The notes: generated by a model from the sequence alone, not told the origin. A stretch of 39,752 nucleotides of DNA from an uncultured Clostridia bacterium (GCA_947631025.1 CANRKA010000008.1:1-39752); one strand, 5' to 3'. Positions 9,101 to 17,841 are shown, counted from the first letter of the stretch. Numbers and translations are program-made.

Positions 9101-12100
9101 AAGATGACTTTTATTCAATAGGCTTAGACTCTTTAGATATTATAAAATTATCTTCAGTAATAATTAAGCAATTTAATGTTGAAATACCAGTTTCTAAATT
9201 ATACTCTTTGTCAAATATTAGACAAATTGCAGACTATGTTGATAATAACTCAAATAATCTAAAACAGGCAATAAAAAAGGCGTTAGATAGCAAATATTAT
9301 CCACTTTCTAATGCTCAAAAAAGAATTTACTATGCAAGTAAAATGTCTACAAATTCTTTAGTTTATAATATAAGTGGTGGATTATTAGTAGATTCTTTAT
9401 TAAATGAAAACAAAGTAAGTAAGATTTTTAATACTATAATACAAAAGCATAGTGCTTTTAGAACGTGTTTTAAAATTATAGAAGATGAGCCAAAACAAGT
9501 TGTATTAAAAGATGCAAAAATTAATATAAAATCTTTTAATACCAAAAACCAAAATGTTGAAGAATTAATAAATAATTTCCCAAAACAATTTGACTTTGAA
9601 AATGCTCCGCTTCTAAGAGTAGAATTGTATTATATAAATAATAAACAAACTCTATTATTAATAGATTCACACCATATTATTTTAGATGGAAGTTCTTTAA
9701 ATATATTAATAAATGAATTTTGCAAACTATATAATAATGAGGCTGTAGAAGAAGAAAAAGTAGATTATAAAGATTTTACAATATGGGAAAATGAATTTGT
9801 AAATAGTAAAGAAATCAAAAAACTTGAGGAAAATTGGCTTAATATTTTTAAAAATGTTGATATACCAGTTATAAACTTACCTTATGATTATCCTGTATCT
9901 CAGGTAAAAACATTTAATGGTAATACTATAAAATCAAAAATACCACAATCTACATTTAAAAAGCTTGAAATACTTGCTAAAAATAATCATGTTTCTCCAT
10001 ATGTACTATTTTTAAGTGCATTTTATGCAATGCTTTATAGATATACAGGTCAAGAGACAATAATTGTTGGAAGCCCTATCTCTGGAAGGTTTGACAGTTC
10101 TTTAGAAAATACAATAGGTATGTTTGTTAATAATATTCCTTTAGCTATTAATATAAATTCTGAAAGTTCTTTTATAGAATTTATGAATGTAATAAAAGAT
10201 AAAGTTATAACTGCTCTTGATAATGGATCCTATCCTTATGATATGCTAACAAAAGCCTTAAATTTAAAATCAAATACTAATTTATTTGATGTAATGTTTA
10301 CATATCAAAGCGAAAATAATGAATTACCTAAAATAGAAAATAAAGATATAGATATTATTTATGCAAATACAAAAACTGCTAAATATAATATATCTTTAGA
10401 AATTATACCTAATACAAATACAATTAATTTAGAATATAATACAGATTTATTTAAAGAAGAAACAGCAAAAGAATTTTTAAAACATTATTTGGTGGTTTTA
10501 GAAAATATAATTACTAATTCAGAAGCTAAACTATATAATTTAAACCTACTAACCAATGAAGAAAAAAATAAAATATTATATGAATTTAATGATACAAAAT
10601 TAGAATATCCTACAAATAAGACTGTTTCTATGCTTTTTGAAGAAAAGGCAAAACAAATACCAAACAAAACAGCACTTGTTTTTAAAAATAAAAGCTTAAC
10701 ATTTAAGCAATTAGATGAAAAATCTAATGAACTTGCCAATTATTTAAGAAGCATAAATATTGAAAAAAATGATATTGTTGGAATTATGTTAGAGCGTTCT
10801 TTAGAATTAATTATTAGTATTCTAGCTTCTTTAAAATGCGGATGTTGTTATATACCAATAGACCCAAACTTTCCAAATGAAAGAATTAACTATATGTTAA
10901 AAAATAGTAATTCTAAAATATTATTAACATCTGAGAAAACCTATAATAAAACAAGTTTTAATAATAAATTAGTTGTTAATTTAGATAATTTAAATGTTTA
11001 TAATGGAAATAGCACTAAGCTAGAAAATATAAATACACCAAACGACAACTCTTATATTATTTATACTTCTGGCTCTACTGGTACCCCTAAGGGAGTTGTT
11101 TTAAAACATAAATCATTAACTAATTTAGCTTATTATTTAAATGAAAATTTAGGATTTTTTAAAGAAAAGGAAAATACTATTGTTTCTATAACTACTGCTA
11201 GTTTTGACATTTTCCTATTTGAAACAATTATGTGTCTTCAAGCAGGAGTTAAAGTTGTTGTTGCAACAGAAGACGAGCAAAGAATACCTAGTAAATTAAA
11301 CAGCCTAATACAAAATAATAACGCAACTGCTATACAAATGACACCTTCAAGAATGCAATTTTTTATAGAAAATATAGGTGATATGCCTAATTTAAAAGAT
11401 TTAAAATATGTAACTCTTGCAGGAGAACCTTTAAGCAAAGATTTACTTAAAGAACTTTTAAAAATTGGTATAAAAAAGGTTTATAATGGTTATGGGCCTT
11501 CCGAAACAACAGTATTTTCTACTTTTACAGATGTAACAAATCAAGATATAGTAACAATTGGAAAACCTTTAGCAAACACACAAATTTATATTTTAGATAA
11601 AAATATGTCACCATGCCCTATTGGTGTTCCTGGTGAGCTATATATAGCTGGAGATGGTGTAGGAAATGGATATTTAAATAATATAGAATTAACACAAAAA
11701 AGTTTTATTCCAAATCCTTTTATACCAAATTCTACTATGTATAAGGTAGGAGATTTGTGTAAATGGCTCAAAAATGGAGAAATTCTATGTTTAGGTAGAG
11801 TTGATAACCAAATAAAAATTAGAGGTTTGAGAATTGAACTTGAAGAAATAGAAAACAGAATTTTAAGTTTTCCTTTTATAAAAAAATGTGTTGTTGTAAA
11901 GAAAACAATGAATACAAGAGAATTTATTTGTGCATATTACATTGCTGATAAAAGAATTAAAGTTTCTGACTTAAGAGCACATTTAGCAAAAAATTTGCCA
12001 GATTATATGATACCAAGTTACTTTACTGCTTTAAGTGATTTTCCATATACACCAAATGGAAAAATAGATAAAAAATCTTTACCAATGCCTGAATTAGGTA

Positions 12101-13074
12101 AAAACAAAACAAATAATTTTGTTGCGCCAAAAACAGACTTAGAAATTAAGCTTGCAAACATCTTCGAAAATATATTATCTACTAGTCCTATTGGTGTAAC
12201 CGATAACTTCTTCGAATTGGGAGGAGACTCTATACTTGCAATGAGGCTAAATATAGAACTTTTAAAAATATCTAGTAAAATTACATATGCAGATATCTTT
12301 GAAAATCCAACTATTTCCGGCTTAATTACACTTATAGAATCTACAAAAAACATAGAAACACATTTAAATAATATAGATAATTCAAAATATGAAAAATTAT
12401 TGAATAAAAATGTTGAGTTTCCAAAGGTTATAAAGAAAACTCCATGTAAAAATTTATTACTAACAGGAGCAACTGGATTTTTAGGAATTCATGTGCTAGA
12501 CTCTTTTTTAAGAAATGATTTAGGAAATGTTTTTTGTATAGTTAGAGATGAACCAGGTATTAGTGCTGAAACTAAATTACTTAATAAATTAAATTATTAT
12601 TTTGGAGAAAAATATAACAATTTAATTAATAAAAAAATATTTATAATAAATGGCGATATTTCTAAAGATAATTTAGGCTTAAGCCAAAGAATGTATTATA
12701 ATTTAGGAATAACAATAAATGCTGTTATAAACTGTGCTGCAAAAGTAGACCACTTTGGAAAATATGAAACATTTTATAATATAAATGTAAAGGGTGTACA
12801 AAATTTAATAGATTTTTGTAATATTTATAAAAAGAAATTTTATCAAGTTTCTACTTTAAGTGTTTCTGGTAATTCTTTTGTAGATGACTATGCTACAGAG
12901 CAGAGCTTTACAGAAGATAAAGAATTTAGAGAAAATAATTTTTACATAAATCAAACTATAAATAACGTATATATTAAAACTAAATTTGAAGCAGAAAATC
13001 TTGTTTTAGATAATATTTTAAATGGATTAGATGGCTATATTTTAAGAGTTCGGAAATTTAATGCCAAGATTTAA
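6151..13074 (+). CDS. Two-module NRPS, C-A-T-C-A-T-reductase (zero frame, ends early at a +1 frameshift)
   Basis: The 2307-aa zero-frame product contains, in order: condensation domain 1 (HHLLGDS, His132/133, Asp137); adenylation domain 1 (about 440-945; YTSGSTGKPKG near 600, YGPSETT); carrier domain 1 (GLDSL, Ser near 993); condensation domain 2 (HHIILDG near 1173); adenylation domain 2 (about 1480-1975; YTSGSTGTPKG); carrier domain 2 (LGGDSI, Ser near 2026); and the start of a terminal thioester reductase (GATGFLG near 2104, VSTLSV, catalytic Y-x-x-x-K near 2274). Reading the pockets against GrsA by hand gives DIFQVAGIFK and DIFQTAGVFK, hydrophobic and nearly alike. An N-terminal C domain suggests an N-acyl cap. 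The reductase would release a dipeptide aldehyde by NADPH reduction. Frame is lost at 13051, and the zero frame ends 7 codons after the CGG. ATG 6151 is preferred over GTG 6142 for spacing from AAAGGA. Restored length is 2473 aa. Confidence 0.93.
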   Translation: MKKTLFELTNPQKSIWLTEQYYKGTTANNLCGTVNINEKIDFKVLENALNLVIKNNSNFLINFKQKNGELFQYLTDYKYFNIETINVKSSDDVKAIENSLNNKVFNIENSYLFEFKIFKFPNSTGGFVFCCHHLLGDSWSLGLICKEAIRAYNSLCQGTENELPTSNYIDFCKTEKNYLQSLKFQKDKEYWDLVFSTIPEVASIPSKNKNTYENISCKANRNTYEISKDIMEKINEFCKSNKISVFNFITSIYSLYISRTCNLKDFVIGTPILNRSNFAEKNTLGMFVSTAALRVNLENKNTFLDLASNIAQNSMSMLRHQKYPYEYILKDLRQRIPNLPNLYNILISYQITKTTTDTIKHTTNWAFNGNCADELQIHILDLNDTGNLNISYDYKTQKYTSNEIEDIHKRIIHIINQILNNNSILLNDIEIVTEEEKKELLYDFNNTKFEYDKTKTIAELFEEQVRKTPNNVAIVFEGKQLTYKELNEKANQLANYLRKNNIKNNTIVGIVINRSLEMMVSILAVLKSGGAYIPIDPDYPDERISYMLEDSKTAIILTTKETNKNFNITTIYVNLDNLNIYSGNENNLKKISNPTDLSYLIYTSGSTGKPKGVMLTQQSFLNLYYGVAEKVKYLNDGLYHSIVSITTISFDIFAFESIISLTKGLKVFITNAMEQKITSKLEELISKNNIEIIQTTPSIMNFHINSLLNKNSFNSLKYIVLAGEQLPKSLVDKIKNTIDDITIYNGYGPSETTIFSTITDVTNADSITIGKPIANTKIYILDETKNLLPKYCIGELYIAGDGVGKGYLFKEDLTSQKFIKNKFLNNSIMYEVGDLGFWNDNGTVECKGRIDHQIKLRGLRIELGEIEECIESFSKNNSIECAVIVKKVDDKEKLIAFINSNKEINLPNLKKSLVNKLPNYMIPNEFVFLNSLPHTPNGKIDRKTLQTINIDLKQKNIVLPTTNTEKEIVKIISAISKNKEISIEDDFYSIGLDSLDIIKLSSVIIKQFNVEIPVSKLYSLSNIRQIADYVDNNSNNLKQAIKKALDSKYYPLSNAQKRIYYASKMSTNSLVYNISGGLLVDSLLNENKVSKIFNTIIQKHSAFRTCFKIIEDEPKQVVLKDAKINIKSFNTKNQNVEELINNFPKQFDFENAPLLRVELYYINNKQTLLLIDSHHIILDGSSLNILINEFCKLYNNEAVEEEKVDYKDFTIWENEFVNSKEIKKLEENWLNIFKNVDIPVINLPYDYPVSQVKTFNGNTIKSKIPQSTFKKLEILAKNNHVSPYVLFLSAFYAMLYRYTGQETIIVGSPISGRFDSSLENTIGMFVNNIPLAININSESSFIEFMNVIKDKVITALDNGSYPYDMLTKALNLKSNTNLFDVMFTYQSENNELPKIENKDIDIIYANTKTAKYNISLEIIPNTNTINLEYNTDLFKEETAKEFLKHYLVVLENIITNSEAKLYNLNLLTNEEKNKILYEFNDTKLEYPTNKTVSMLFEEKAKQIPNKTALVFKNKSLTFKQLDEKSNELANYLRSINIEKNDIVGIMLERSLELIISILASLKCGCCYIPIDPNFPNERINYMLKNSNSKILLTSEKTYNKTSFNNKLVVNLDNLNVYNGNSTKLENINTPNDNSYIIYTSGSTGTPKGVVLKHKSLTNLAYYLNENLGFFKEKENTIVSITTASFDIFLFETIMCLQAGVKVVVATEDEQRIPSKLNSLIQNNNATAIQMTPSRMQFFIENIGDMPNLKDLKYVTLAGEPLSKDLLKELLKIGIKKVYNGYGPSETTVFSTFTDVTNQDIVTIGKPLANTQIYILDKNMSPCPIGVPGELYIAGDGVGNGYLNNIELTQKSFIPNPFIPNSTMYKVGDLCKWLKNGEILCLGRVDNQIKIRGLRIELEEIENRILSFPFIKKCVVVKKTMNTREFICAYYIADKRIKVSDLRAHLAKNLPDYMIPSYFTALSDFPYTPNGKIDKKSLPMPELGKNKTNNFVAPKTDLEIKLANIFENILSTSPIGVTDNFFELGGDSILAMRLNIELLKISSKITYADIFENPTISGLITLIESTKNIETHLNNIDNSKYEKLLNKNVEFPKVIKKTPCKNLLLTGATGFLGIHVLDSFLRNDLGNVFCIVRDEPGISAETKLLNKLNYYFGEKYNNLINKKIFIINGDISKDNLGLSQRMYYNLGITINAVINCAAKVDHFGKYETFYNINVKGVQNLIDFCNIYKKKFYQVSTLSVSGNSFVDDYATEQSFTEDKEFRENNFYINQTINNVYIKTKFEAENLVLDNILNGLDGYILRVRKFNAKI
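13048..13054 (+). other. +1 frameshift site GTT-C-GGA in the NRPS reductase domain
   Basis: The zero frame reads GTT CGG AAA and ends in RKFNAKI-stop. Skipping the C at 13051 gives GTT GGA AAT TTA ATG, that is V-G-N-L-M, the conserved segment of thioester reductases (typically RVGNLM), and the frame then stays open to 13573. CGG at 13051-13053 is the only in-frame CGG of this 7-kb gene. Either one base is inserted (mutation or assembly error) or the site is recoded. Confidence 0.85.
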
Positions 13075-13573
13075 AGATGGCGTATTTCAAGAAAATTATA
13101 GCGATAATGCATATTTAAATAGACTAAAGGCATTTTTACAAATTGGAAGTATTCCAAAAAATATTTATAACGCATATTTAGAATTTACACCAATAGATTA
13201 CTGTGCAGATGCAATAATTAAATTACTACAATATTCAAACAGTAATAATAGAATTTTTCATTTATTTAATCATAATCATGTTTATTTGAAAAAACTATTG
13301 GAATTTTTAAAAGCTTTAAATTATAATATAAGTGTTATTAATGAAAAAGAATTTAAACAAACTATTACTAAAATATTAAGTGATGATTCTAAAAAGTCTA
13401 TGCTTAATAATCTAGTAAACGATTTTGGAAAAGATTTTGATTTAAAATATGAAAGCAATATTAAAATTAAGTCTGATTTTACAATAAAATATTTAAATGA
13501 AATTGGGTTTAATTGGCCAAATATAGACTTAAATTATATAGAATACATTTTAAAACTAATAGAAAGTAGGTAA
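13052..13573 (+). CDS. C-terminal part of the NRPS thioester reductase, in the +1 frame
   Basis: From GGA at 13052 this frame encodes 173 aa beginning GNLMPRFKDGVFQEN, followed by the helical C-terminal substrate-binding part of the reductase (TPIDYCADAIIKLL, HLFNHNHVYLKKLLEFL). The first ATG, 13061, has no ribosome binding site, so this is not a separate gene. Without it the reductase lacks about its last third and should not release product. The stop is 6 bp before the kinase start. Confidence 0.88.
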   Translation, partial: GNLMPRFKDGVFQENYSDNAYLNRLKAFLQIGSIPKNIYNAYLEFTPIDYCADAIIKLLQYSNSNNRIFHLFNHNHVYLKKLLEFLKALNYNISVINEKEFKQTITKILSDDSKKSMLNNLVNDFGKDFDLKYESNIKIKSDFTIKYLNEIGFNWPNIDLNYIEYILKLIESR

Positions 13574-13579
13574 ATAATA

Positions 13580-15400
13580 ATGACTGTAGTTGAAAATTTA
13601 TTATTATTAGTACTATCTGCACTTACTGTTGTAACTTTACTTTATAATTTATTAAAATCGCAGAGACACTCTCAATTAAAAAATATTTTTATTTGCATAT
13701 TGTCTTTACTGTTATGTTGGTTTTTTGGACTTATATTCCAAATAGTATGTTGCCAAAAATTTAATGCAAACCCACTATTTTTTGAAAACTTCATATATAT
13801 TTCAGCTTGTACAGTTCCGGTTTTTATTTTATTTTTAGCAATTTCTTTTGTAAAAACAAAAATAGAGTTTACTAAAAAATATTTATTATTTTTCATAGTG
13901 CCAATTATCTCTTTATTGGTACTATGGACAAATAATTATCACCATTTATTTTATATTACATATTCAACCAATATTAAAGAAACAGTTTTTGGTCCGTACT
14001 TTATAATACATTCAATTTATTCGTATGCATGTGTAGGAATTGGAATACTGCTTTTATTAATATATAGTATTAAAAATTCAGGCTTATTTTCTAAGCAATC
14101 TTTATTATTTGTTATTGGTACTACATTTTGCTTATTAATTAATGTATTATCTACATTTGGAATACTAGACTTATCAATTTACGCAACTCCTATGTCTTTT
14201 ACAATTGCAATATTATGCTACTCTGTTGCTGTATTTAAATTTAACTTTTTAAGTATTTCACCAATAGCACTTCAAAAGGTTGTAGATAAAATGTCTGATA
14301 GTTATTTAGTACTAGATGAAACAAACCAAATTACAGACTTTAATAAATCTTTATTAGAAACATTTAAGGTTTTTGATAATCAAATTAGAAACCATAATAT
14401 GTTTGATGTACTAAAAAGTTCTAATATTGAACTTTCTAGGGAAAACTATAATAATTTATTAAATAAAGCAAAAGAAACAGGACACACTGTTCATATAGAA
14501 AAGTATTTTAGTAAAATTGATAAATATTTTAATATAGAAATTAGCGCAATTTATTCTGAAAATATGTTTTTAGGAACATTAATTCTTTTAAAAGATATTA
14601 CACAGCACGTAATAGATCTGAAAACAATTGAAGATAATCAAGACATACTTATGGAACAAGAACGTTTAGCTTCTTTAGGACAATTAATTGGTGGTATTTC
14701 GCATAACTTAAAAACACCTATAATGTCTATTTCTGGAGCAGCAGAAGGCTTAAGCGACTTAATTAAAGAGTATGATGCATCTATTGGGGACAGTGAGGTT
14801 ACAAATGAAGACCACCACGAAATTGCAAAAGATATGTATGGATGGATTGAAAAAATTAGAAGTTACACAGAATATATGTCAGATATTATTACAACAGTTA
14901 AAGGACAAGCAGTAACATTATCTAGCGAAAATAATGTAGACTTTACAATAGATGAATTAATAAAAAGAATTAATATATTAATGAAACATGAACTTAAAAA
15001 TGCATTAATTAATTTGAATATAAATTTAAATATAGACCCAAATACTAAATTAGATGGAGATGTTAATAGTTTAGTTCAAGTTGTAAATAATTTAATTTCC
15101 AATAGCATACAAGCATATAACGGAGAAAAAAATAAACAAATTAATTTAAATGTAAGTAAAAATGAAAATGCAATAGAAATTGCCATTGAAGATTTTGGAT
15201 GTGGAATTAGTAAAGAAGTACAAAGCAAATTATTTAAAGAAATGATTACAACAAAAGGAAAGAACGGTTCTGGACTTGGATTGTTTATGTCTTACTCAAC
15301 AATAAAAGCACACTTTAATGGAAATATGACATTTGAATCTGAAAAAGGAAAAGGTACAAAATTTATAATTAGTTTGCCAATAACAATAAAGACACATTAG
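13580..15400 (+). CDS. Sensor histidine kinase with 7TM N-terminal domain and PAS domain
   Basis: The 606-aa protein has about seven hydrophobic helices in residues 1-215, resembling the 7TM input domain of some Firmicutes kinases. A PAS-like domain follows (about 230-345; DSYLVLDETNQITDFNKSLL), then a dimerisation/phosphoacceptor region with GGISHNLKTPI (His near 375) and a GHKL ATPase domain (N-box VVNNLISNSIQAY, DFGCGISKE, GSGLGLFMS). It should sense a membrane or external signal and pass phosphate to a response regulator, probably the REC-HD-GYP protein next door. It starts 6 bp after the NRPS reductase stop, so the two are almost surely co-transcribed. That suggests a sensory link with the peptide product, which is inference. 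Confidence 0.92.
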   Translation: MTVVENLLLLVLSALTVVTLLYNLLKSQRHSQLKNIFICILSLLLCWFFGLIFQIVCCQKFNANPLFFENFIYISACTVPVFILFLAISFVKTKIEFTKKYLLFFIVPIISLLVLWTNNYHHLFYITYSTNIKETVFGPYFIIHSIYSYACVGIGILLLLIYSIKNSGLFSKQSLLFVIGTTFCLLINVLSTFGILDLSIYATPMSFTIAILCYSVAVFKFNFLSISPIALQKVVDKMSDSYLVLDETNQITDFNKSLLETFKVFDNQIRNHNMFDVLKSSNIELSRENYNNLLNKAKETGHTVHIEKYFSKIDKYFNIEISAIYSENMFLGTLILLKDITQHVIDLKTIEDNQDILMEQERLASLGQLIGGISHNLKTPIMSISGAAEGLSDLIKEYDASIGDSEVTNEDHHEIAKDMYGWIEKIRSYTEYMSDIITTVKGQAVTLSSENNVDFTIDELIKRINILMKHELKNALINLNINLNIDPNTKLDGDVNSLVQVVNNLISNSIQAYNGEKNKQINLNVSKNENAIEIAIEDFGCGISKEVQSKLFKEMITTKGKNGSGLGLFMSYSTIKAHFNGNMTFESEKGKGTKFIISLPITIKTH

Positions 15401-15423
15401 AAATATAATTATCTACAATCGTA

Positions 15424-15461
15424 TTTTACAGCTATTTTACATTTTTCGATGTTAATTTACA
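15424..15461 (+). promoter_or_regulatory. Phased TTTACA repeats upstream of the response regulator promoter
   Basis: TATTTTACA occurs at 15422-15430 and 15433-15441 and a shorter ATTTACA at 15455-15461, spaced about 11 and 21 bp, near whole helical turns. They lie 18-55 bp before the -35 box, where an activator would bind. In DNA this AT-rich the pattern may be chance. Confidence 0.3.
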
Positions 15462-15478
15462 TTTTTTTGCAATTTCTA

Positions 15479-15507
15479 TTGATTTTCTCTTATTTTCTGT
15501 ATATAAT
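15479..15507 (+). promoter_or_regulatory. Sigma-A-like promoter of the REC-HD-GYP gene
   Basis: TTGATT (15479-15484), 17-bp spacer, TATAAT (15502-15507), the same form as the NRPS promoter. The start codon is about 30 bp downstream of the predicted transcription start. Confidence 0.7.
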
Positions 15508-15543
15508 ATGTTAAATTTTATTTCTTGGGAAGGAGAATATCAT

Positions 15544-16605
15544 ATGAGAAAAAACATGCAAGACAGAAGCTCTTCTAATGGTTATAAAATTATAGCAGTT
15601 GATGATGAAGAAGGAATTGTAGATTCTTTATCTATTTTCCTTAAGCGTTCTGGTTATGACTTCACAGGTGTTACAAATCCACAAGATGCTATTGAACTTG
15701 TTAAAAAAGAGCATTTTGATTTAATGATTTTAGACTTTATGATGTATCCCCTTCATGGAGACCAAGTTGTAGAAGAAATTCGTAAGTTTAATAAAGATTT
15801 ATATATTTTATTACTTACAGGACATAAAGATTTAGCTCCACCTTTAGAAACAATTAGAAGATTAGATATTCAAGGATATTGCGAAAAAAGCGATAAATTT
15901 GACCAACTATTACTTTTAATTGAATCTGGAATTAAATCTATTAGTCAAATGAATGAAATAAAAAGAATTAATGAAGAACTTTCCGAAGCAAATGACGAAT
16001 TGGAAAAAGCTTATATGGAAAGTATAGAAACTTTAAGATATACAGTTGAAGCAAAAGACCCTTATACAAGAGGTCATTCTGATAGAGTTTCCTCATATTC
16101 TGTATTAATAGGTCAAAAGTTAGGTTTATCTGAGGATGATTTAAGAATTTTGCGTATAGGTGGTCTATTTCACGATATAGGTAAAATTGGAATTCCTGAT
16201 AGTATTTTACTAAAAGAATCTAAACTTTCAGATGATGAATATTCTCAAATAAAAAATCACCCATCAATTGGTGAACATATACTTTCTAATGCAACTATCT
16301 TTAAAGATATGATACCAATTGTAAAACATCATCACGAAAGATTTGATGGAAGAGGCTATCCTAGCCAACTTGAAGGAAACAATATTCCATATATGGCAAG
16401 AATATCTGCAGTAGCAGATACATTTGATGCAATGACCTCAAAAAGGTCATATAGAGACCCTCTACCTTTAGAAGTAGTAATAAATGAAATAAAAAAATGT
16501 TCTGGAACTCAATTTGACCCAGAAATTGCACAAACATTTATAAATATATTGGAAAATGAATACGAAAAAATAGAAGAAATTCAAAAAAAGTTTCCAATTA
16601 ATTAA
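15544..16605 (+). CDS. Response regulator with REC and HD-GYP phosphodiesterase domains
   Basis: The 353-aa protein has a receiver domain (about 12-130; acidic pair in AVDDEEG, phosphoacceptor Asp64 in LMILDFM, LLTGH), a coiled-coil linker (about 135-165) and an HD-GYP domain (H210-D211 in LFHDIGKIGIP; HHHERFDGRGYP). Intact HD-GYP residues indicate hydrolysis of a cyclic dinucleotide, classically c-di-GMP. Phosphorylation by the preceding kinase would then set second-messenger levels. The ORF track starts at ATG 15508, but AAGGAG at 15530-15535 serves the ATG at 15544. It has its own promoter, 143 bp from the kinase. Confidence 0.93.
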   Translation: MRKNMQDRSSSNGYKIIAVDDEEGIVDSLSIFLKRSGYDFTGVTNPQDAIELVKKEHFDLMILDFMMYPLHGDQVVEEIRKFNKDLYILLLTGHKDLAPPLETIRRLDIQGYCEKSDKFDQLLLLIESGIKSISQMNEIKRINEELSEANDELEKAYMESIETLRYTVEAKDPYTRGHSDRVSSYSVLIGQKLGLSEDDLRILRIGGLFHDIGKIGIPDSILLKESKLSDDEYSQIKNHPSIGEHILSNATIFKDMIPIVKHHHERFDGRGYPSQLEGNNIPYMARISAVADTFDAMTSKRSYRDPLPLEVVINEIKKCSGTQFDPEIAQTFINILENEYEKIEEIQKKFPIN

Positions 16606-16661
16606 ATTTTGGTATTAATATAAATATTAATATATATAATTAAATAAAAGGAGGATTTATT

Positions 16662-17405
16662 ATGACAGCATCAGAAATTAGAACACAAGCTCGTAAAAGT
16701 TTAACAGGCAAATGGGGAAAAGCAGCTTTAGCAACATTAATATTTGGAGTGATTAACTATATTATAGGATTTGTATTAGGATTAGTTCCTGTAGTAGGTT
16801 CAATAGTAGCTAGTATTATTTCACTTCCATTATCTTTTGGATTTACAGTTGTTGTAATGACAAAAATAAAAAGAGGAGAAGATTTTACATACTTAGAATT
16901 CTTTTCAAATGGTTTCAATAATTTCGTAAAAGTATGGCAAGCTACATTATGGATATTAGTTAAAATAATACTTCCACTTGTTATTGCTATTGTAGCAGCA
17001 ATTATTATGGTAGTTGGTTTTTCAATGTCAGCAGCAGGTAACGGATTTGGAATAGTTTTAGGAATTATAGGATTAATTGGTTACATAGCTGGACTTATTT
17101 GGACTGCTGTAAAAAGCTATTTATATAAATTAAGTCTTTATATAATGAACGATAACCCAGATATGTCTGCTAAAGAAGCTGTAGAAAAAAGTGCAGAACT
17201 AATGAATGGTCACAGATGGTCATACTTCTGGCTACAATTATCTTTCATAGGATGGATAATTTTAGGAGCTCTTGTATGTGGTATTGGTATGTTTTGGGTA
17301 CTTCCATATATGCAAGTTGCTACAGTTGCATTTTATGATGAACTAGCTGGAAATAAAGAAACAAAAGTAGAAGAGCCCGAAGAAAATAATCCAATTAGTG
17401 AATAA
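16662..17405 (+). CDS. DUF975 family membrane protein
   Basis: The 247-aa protein begins with the family signature TASEIRTQARKSLTGKWGKA, followed by about six membrane helices and an acidic tail (VEEPEENN). DUF975 proteins are integral membrane proteins of Firmicutes with no firm biochemical role; they often show the MNGHRWSYFWLQLSFIGW-like segment near the C-terminus that is visible here. A strong AAGGAGG precedes the ATG. It ends at a strong terminator, so it may be the last gene of the transcript from the response regulator. Confidence 0.88.
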   Translation: MTASEIRTQARKSLTGKWGKAALATLIFGVINYIIGFVLGLVPVVGSIVASIISLPLSFGFTVVVMTKIKRGEDFTYLEFFSNGFNNFVKVWQATLWILVKIILPLVIAIVAAIIMVVGFSMSAAGNGFGIVLGIIGLIGYIAGLIWTAVKSYLYKLSLYIMNDNPDMSAKEAVEKSAELMNGHRWSYFWLQLSFIGWIILGALVCGIGMFWVLPYMQVATVAFYDELAGNKETKVEEPEENNPISE

Positions 17406-17410
17406 AAATA

Positions 17411-17438
17411 AAAAAACTCAGATAACTCTGAGTTTTTT
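17411..17438. terminator. Bidirectional terminator between DUF975 and DUF2752 genes
   Basis: ACTCAGA (17416-17422) pairs with TCTGAGT (17427-17433) around TAAC, flanked by A5 and T7, so it functions on both strands between convergent genes. Confidence 0.93.
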
Positions 17439-17448
17439 TATTTGCTTT

Positions 17449-17826
17449 TTAATTATATAAAAGTGTATTATTTATATTTCTAATAAAACATATTATTGAA
17501 ACAATAACACAAATAAAAATTATAATTTTACTATTTTTATTTATAAATTTCTTTAGAGTTTTTTTATTATTTTTTATATCGTATAACTCCCATATTACAC
17601 ATATTATAAATAAAATAACTAATGGTATTCCTAATATATTATATTTAAGGGAAAGTAATATATCTCCATGAAGCAGGCTTATTATTGACCTAGTAATTCC
17701 ACAACCAGTACATGGAATTTTAAATAAATTATATATTAGGCACATACGTATATTAAAAGTATATAATGTAAATATAAATATTAATATAATTATATATGGG
17801 GTAAAATTTTTAACTTTATTTAACAT
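17449..17826 (-). CDS. DUF2752 domain membrane protein
   Basis: A small protein of 125 aa with about three membrane helices and the DUF2752 core: IPCTGCGITRSIISLLHGD, with the paired cysteines typical of the family, then SLKYNILGIPLVILF. Function is unknown. I place the start at ATG 17826 because GGAG at 17839-17836 is correctly spaced; the longer ORF start at 17841 directly abuts the Tex stop (TAAATG). It is likely translated from the same mRNA as tex. Confidence 0.8.
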   Translation of the reverse strand: MLNKVKNFTPYIIILIFIFTLYTFNIRMCLIYNLFKIPCTGCGITRSIISLLHGDILLSLKYNILGIPLVILFIICVIWELYDIKNNKKTLKKFINKNSKIIIFICVIVSIICFIRNINNTLLYN

Positions 17827-17841
17827 TGTTATTTTCTCCAT

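Noticed and set aside
13061-13573. 170-aa ORF as an independent gene after the NRPS
   Set aside because: No ribosome binding site before ATG 13061, and its sequence is the missing end of the thioester reductase in the +1 frame.
15401-15543. Inverted repeat of the NRPS promoter also at the response regulator promoter
   Set aside because: The promoter boxes match in form, but the TTTAAAAGTTAA dyad is absent here.
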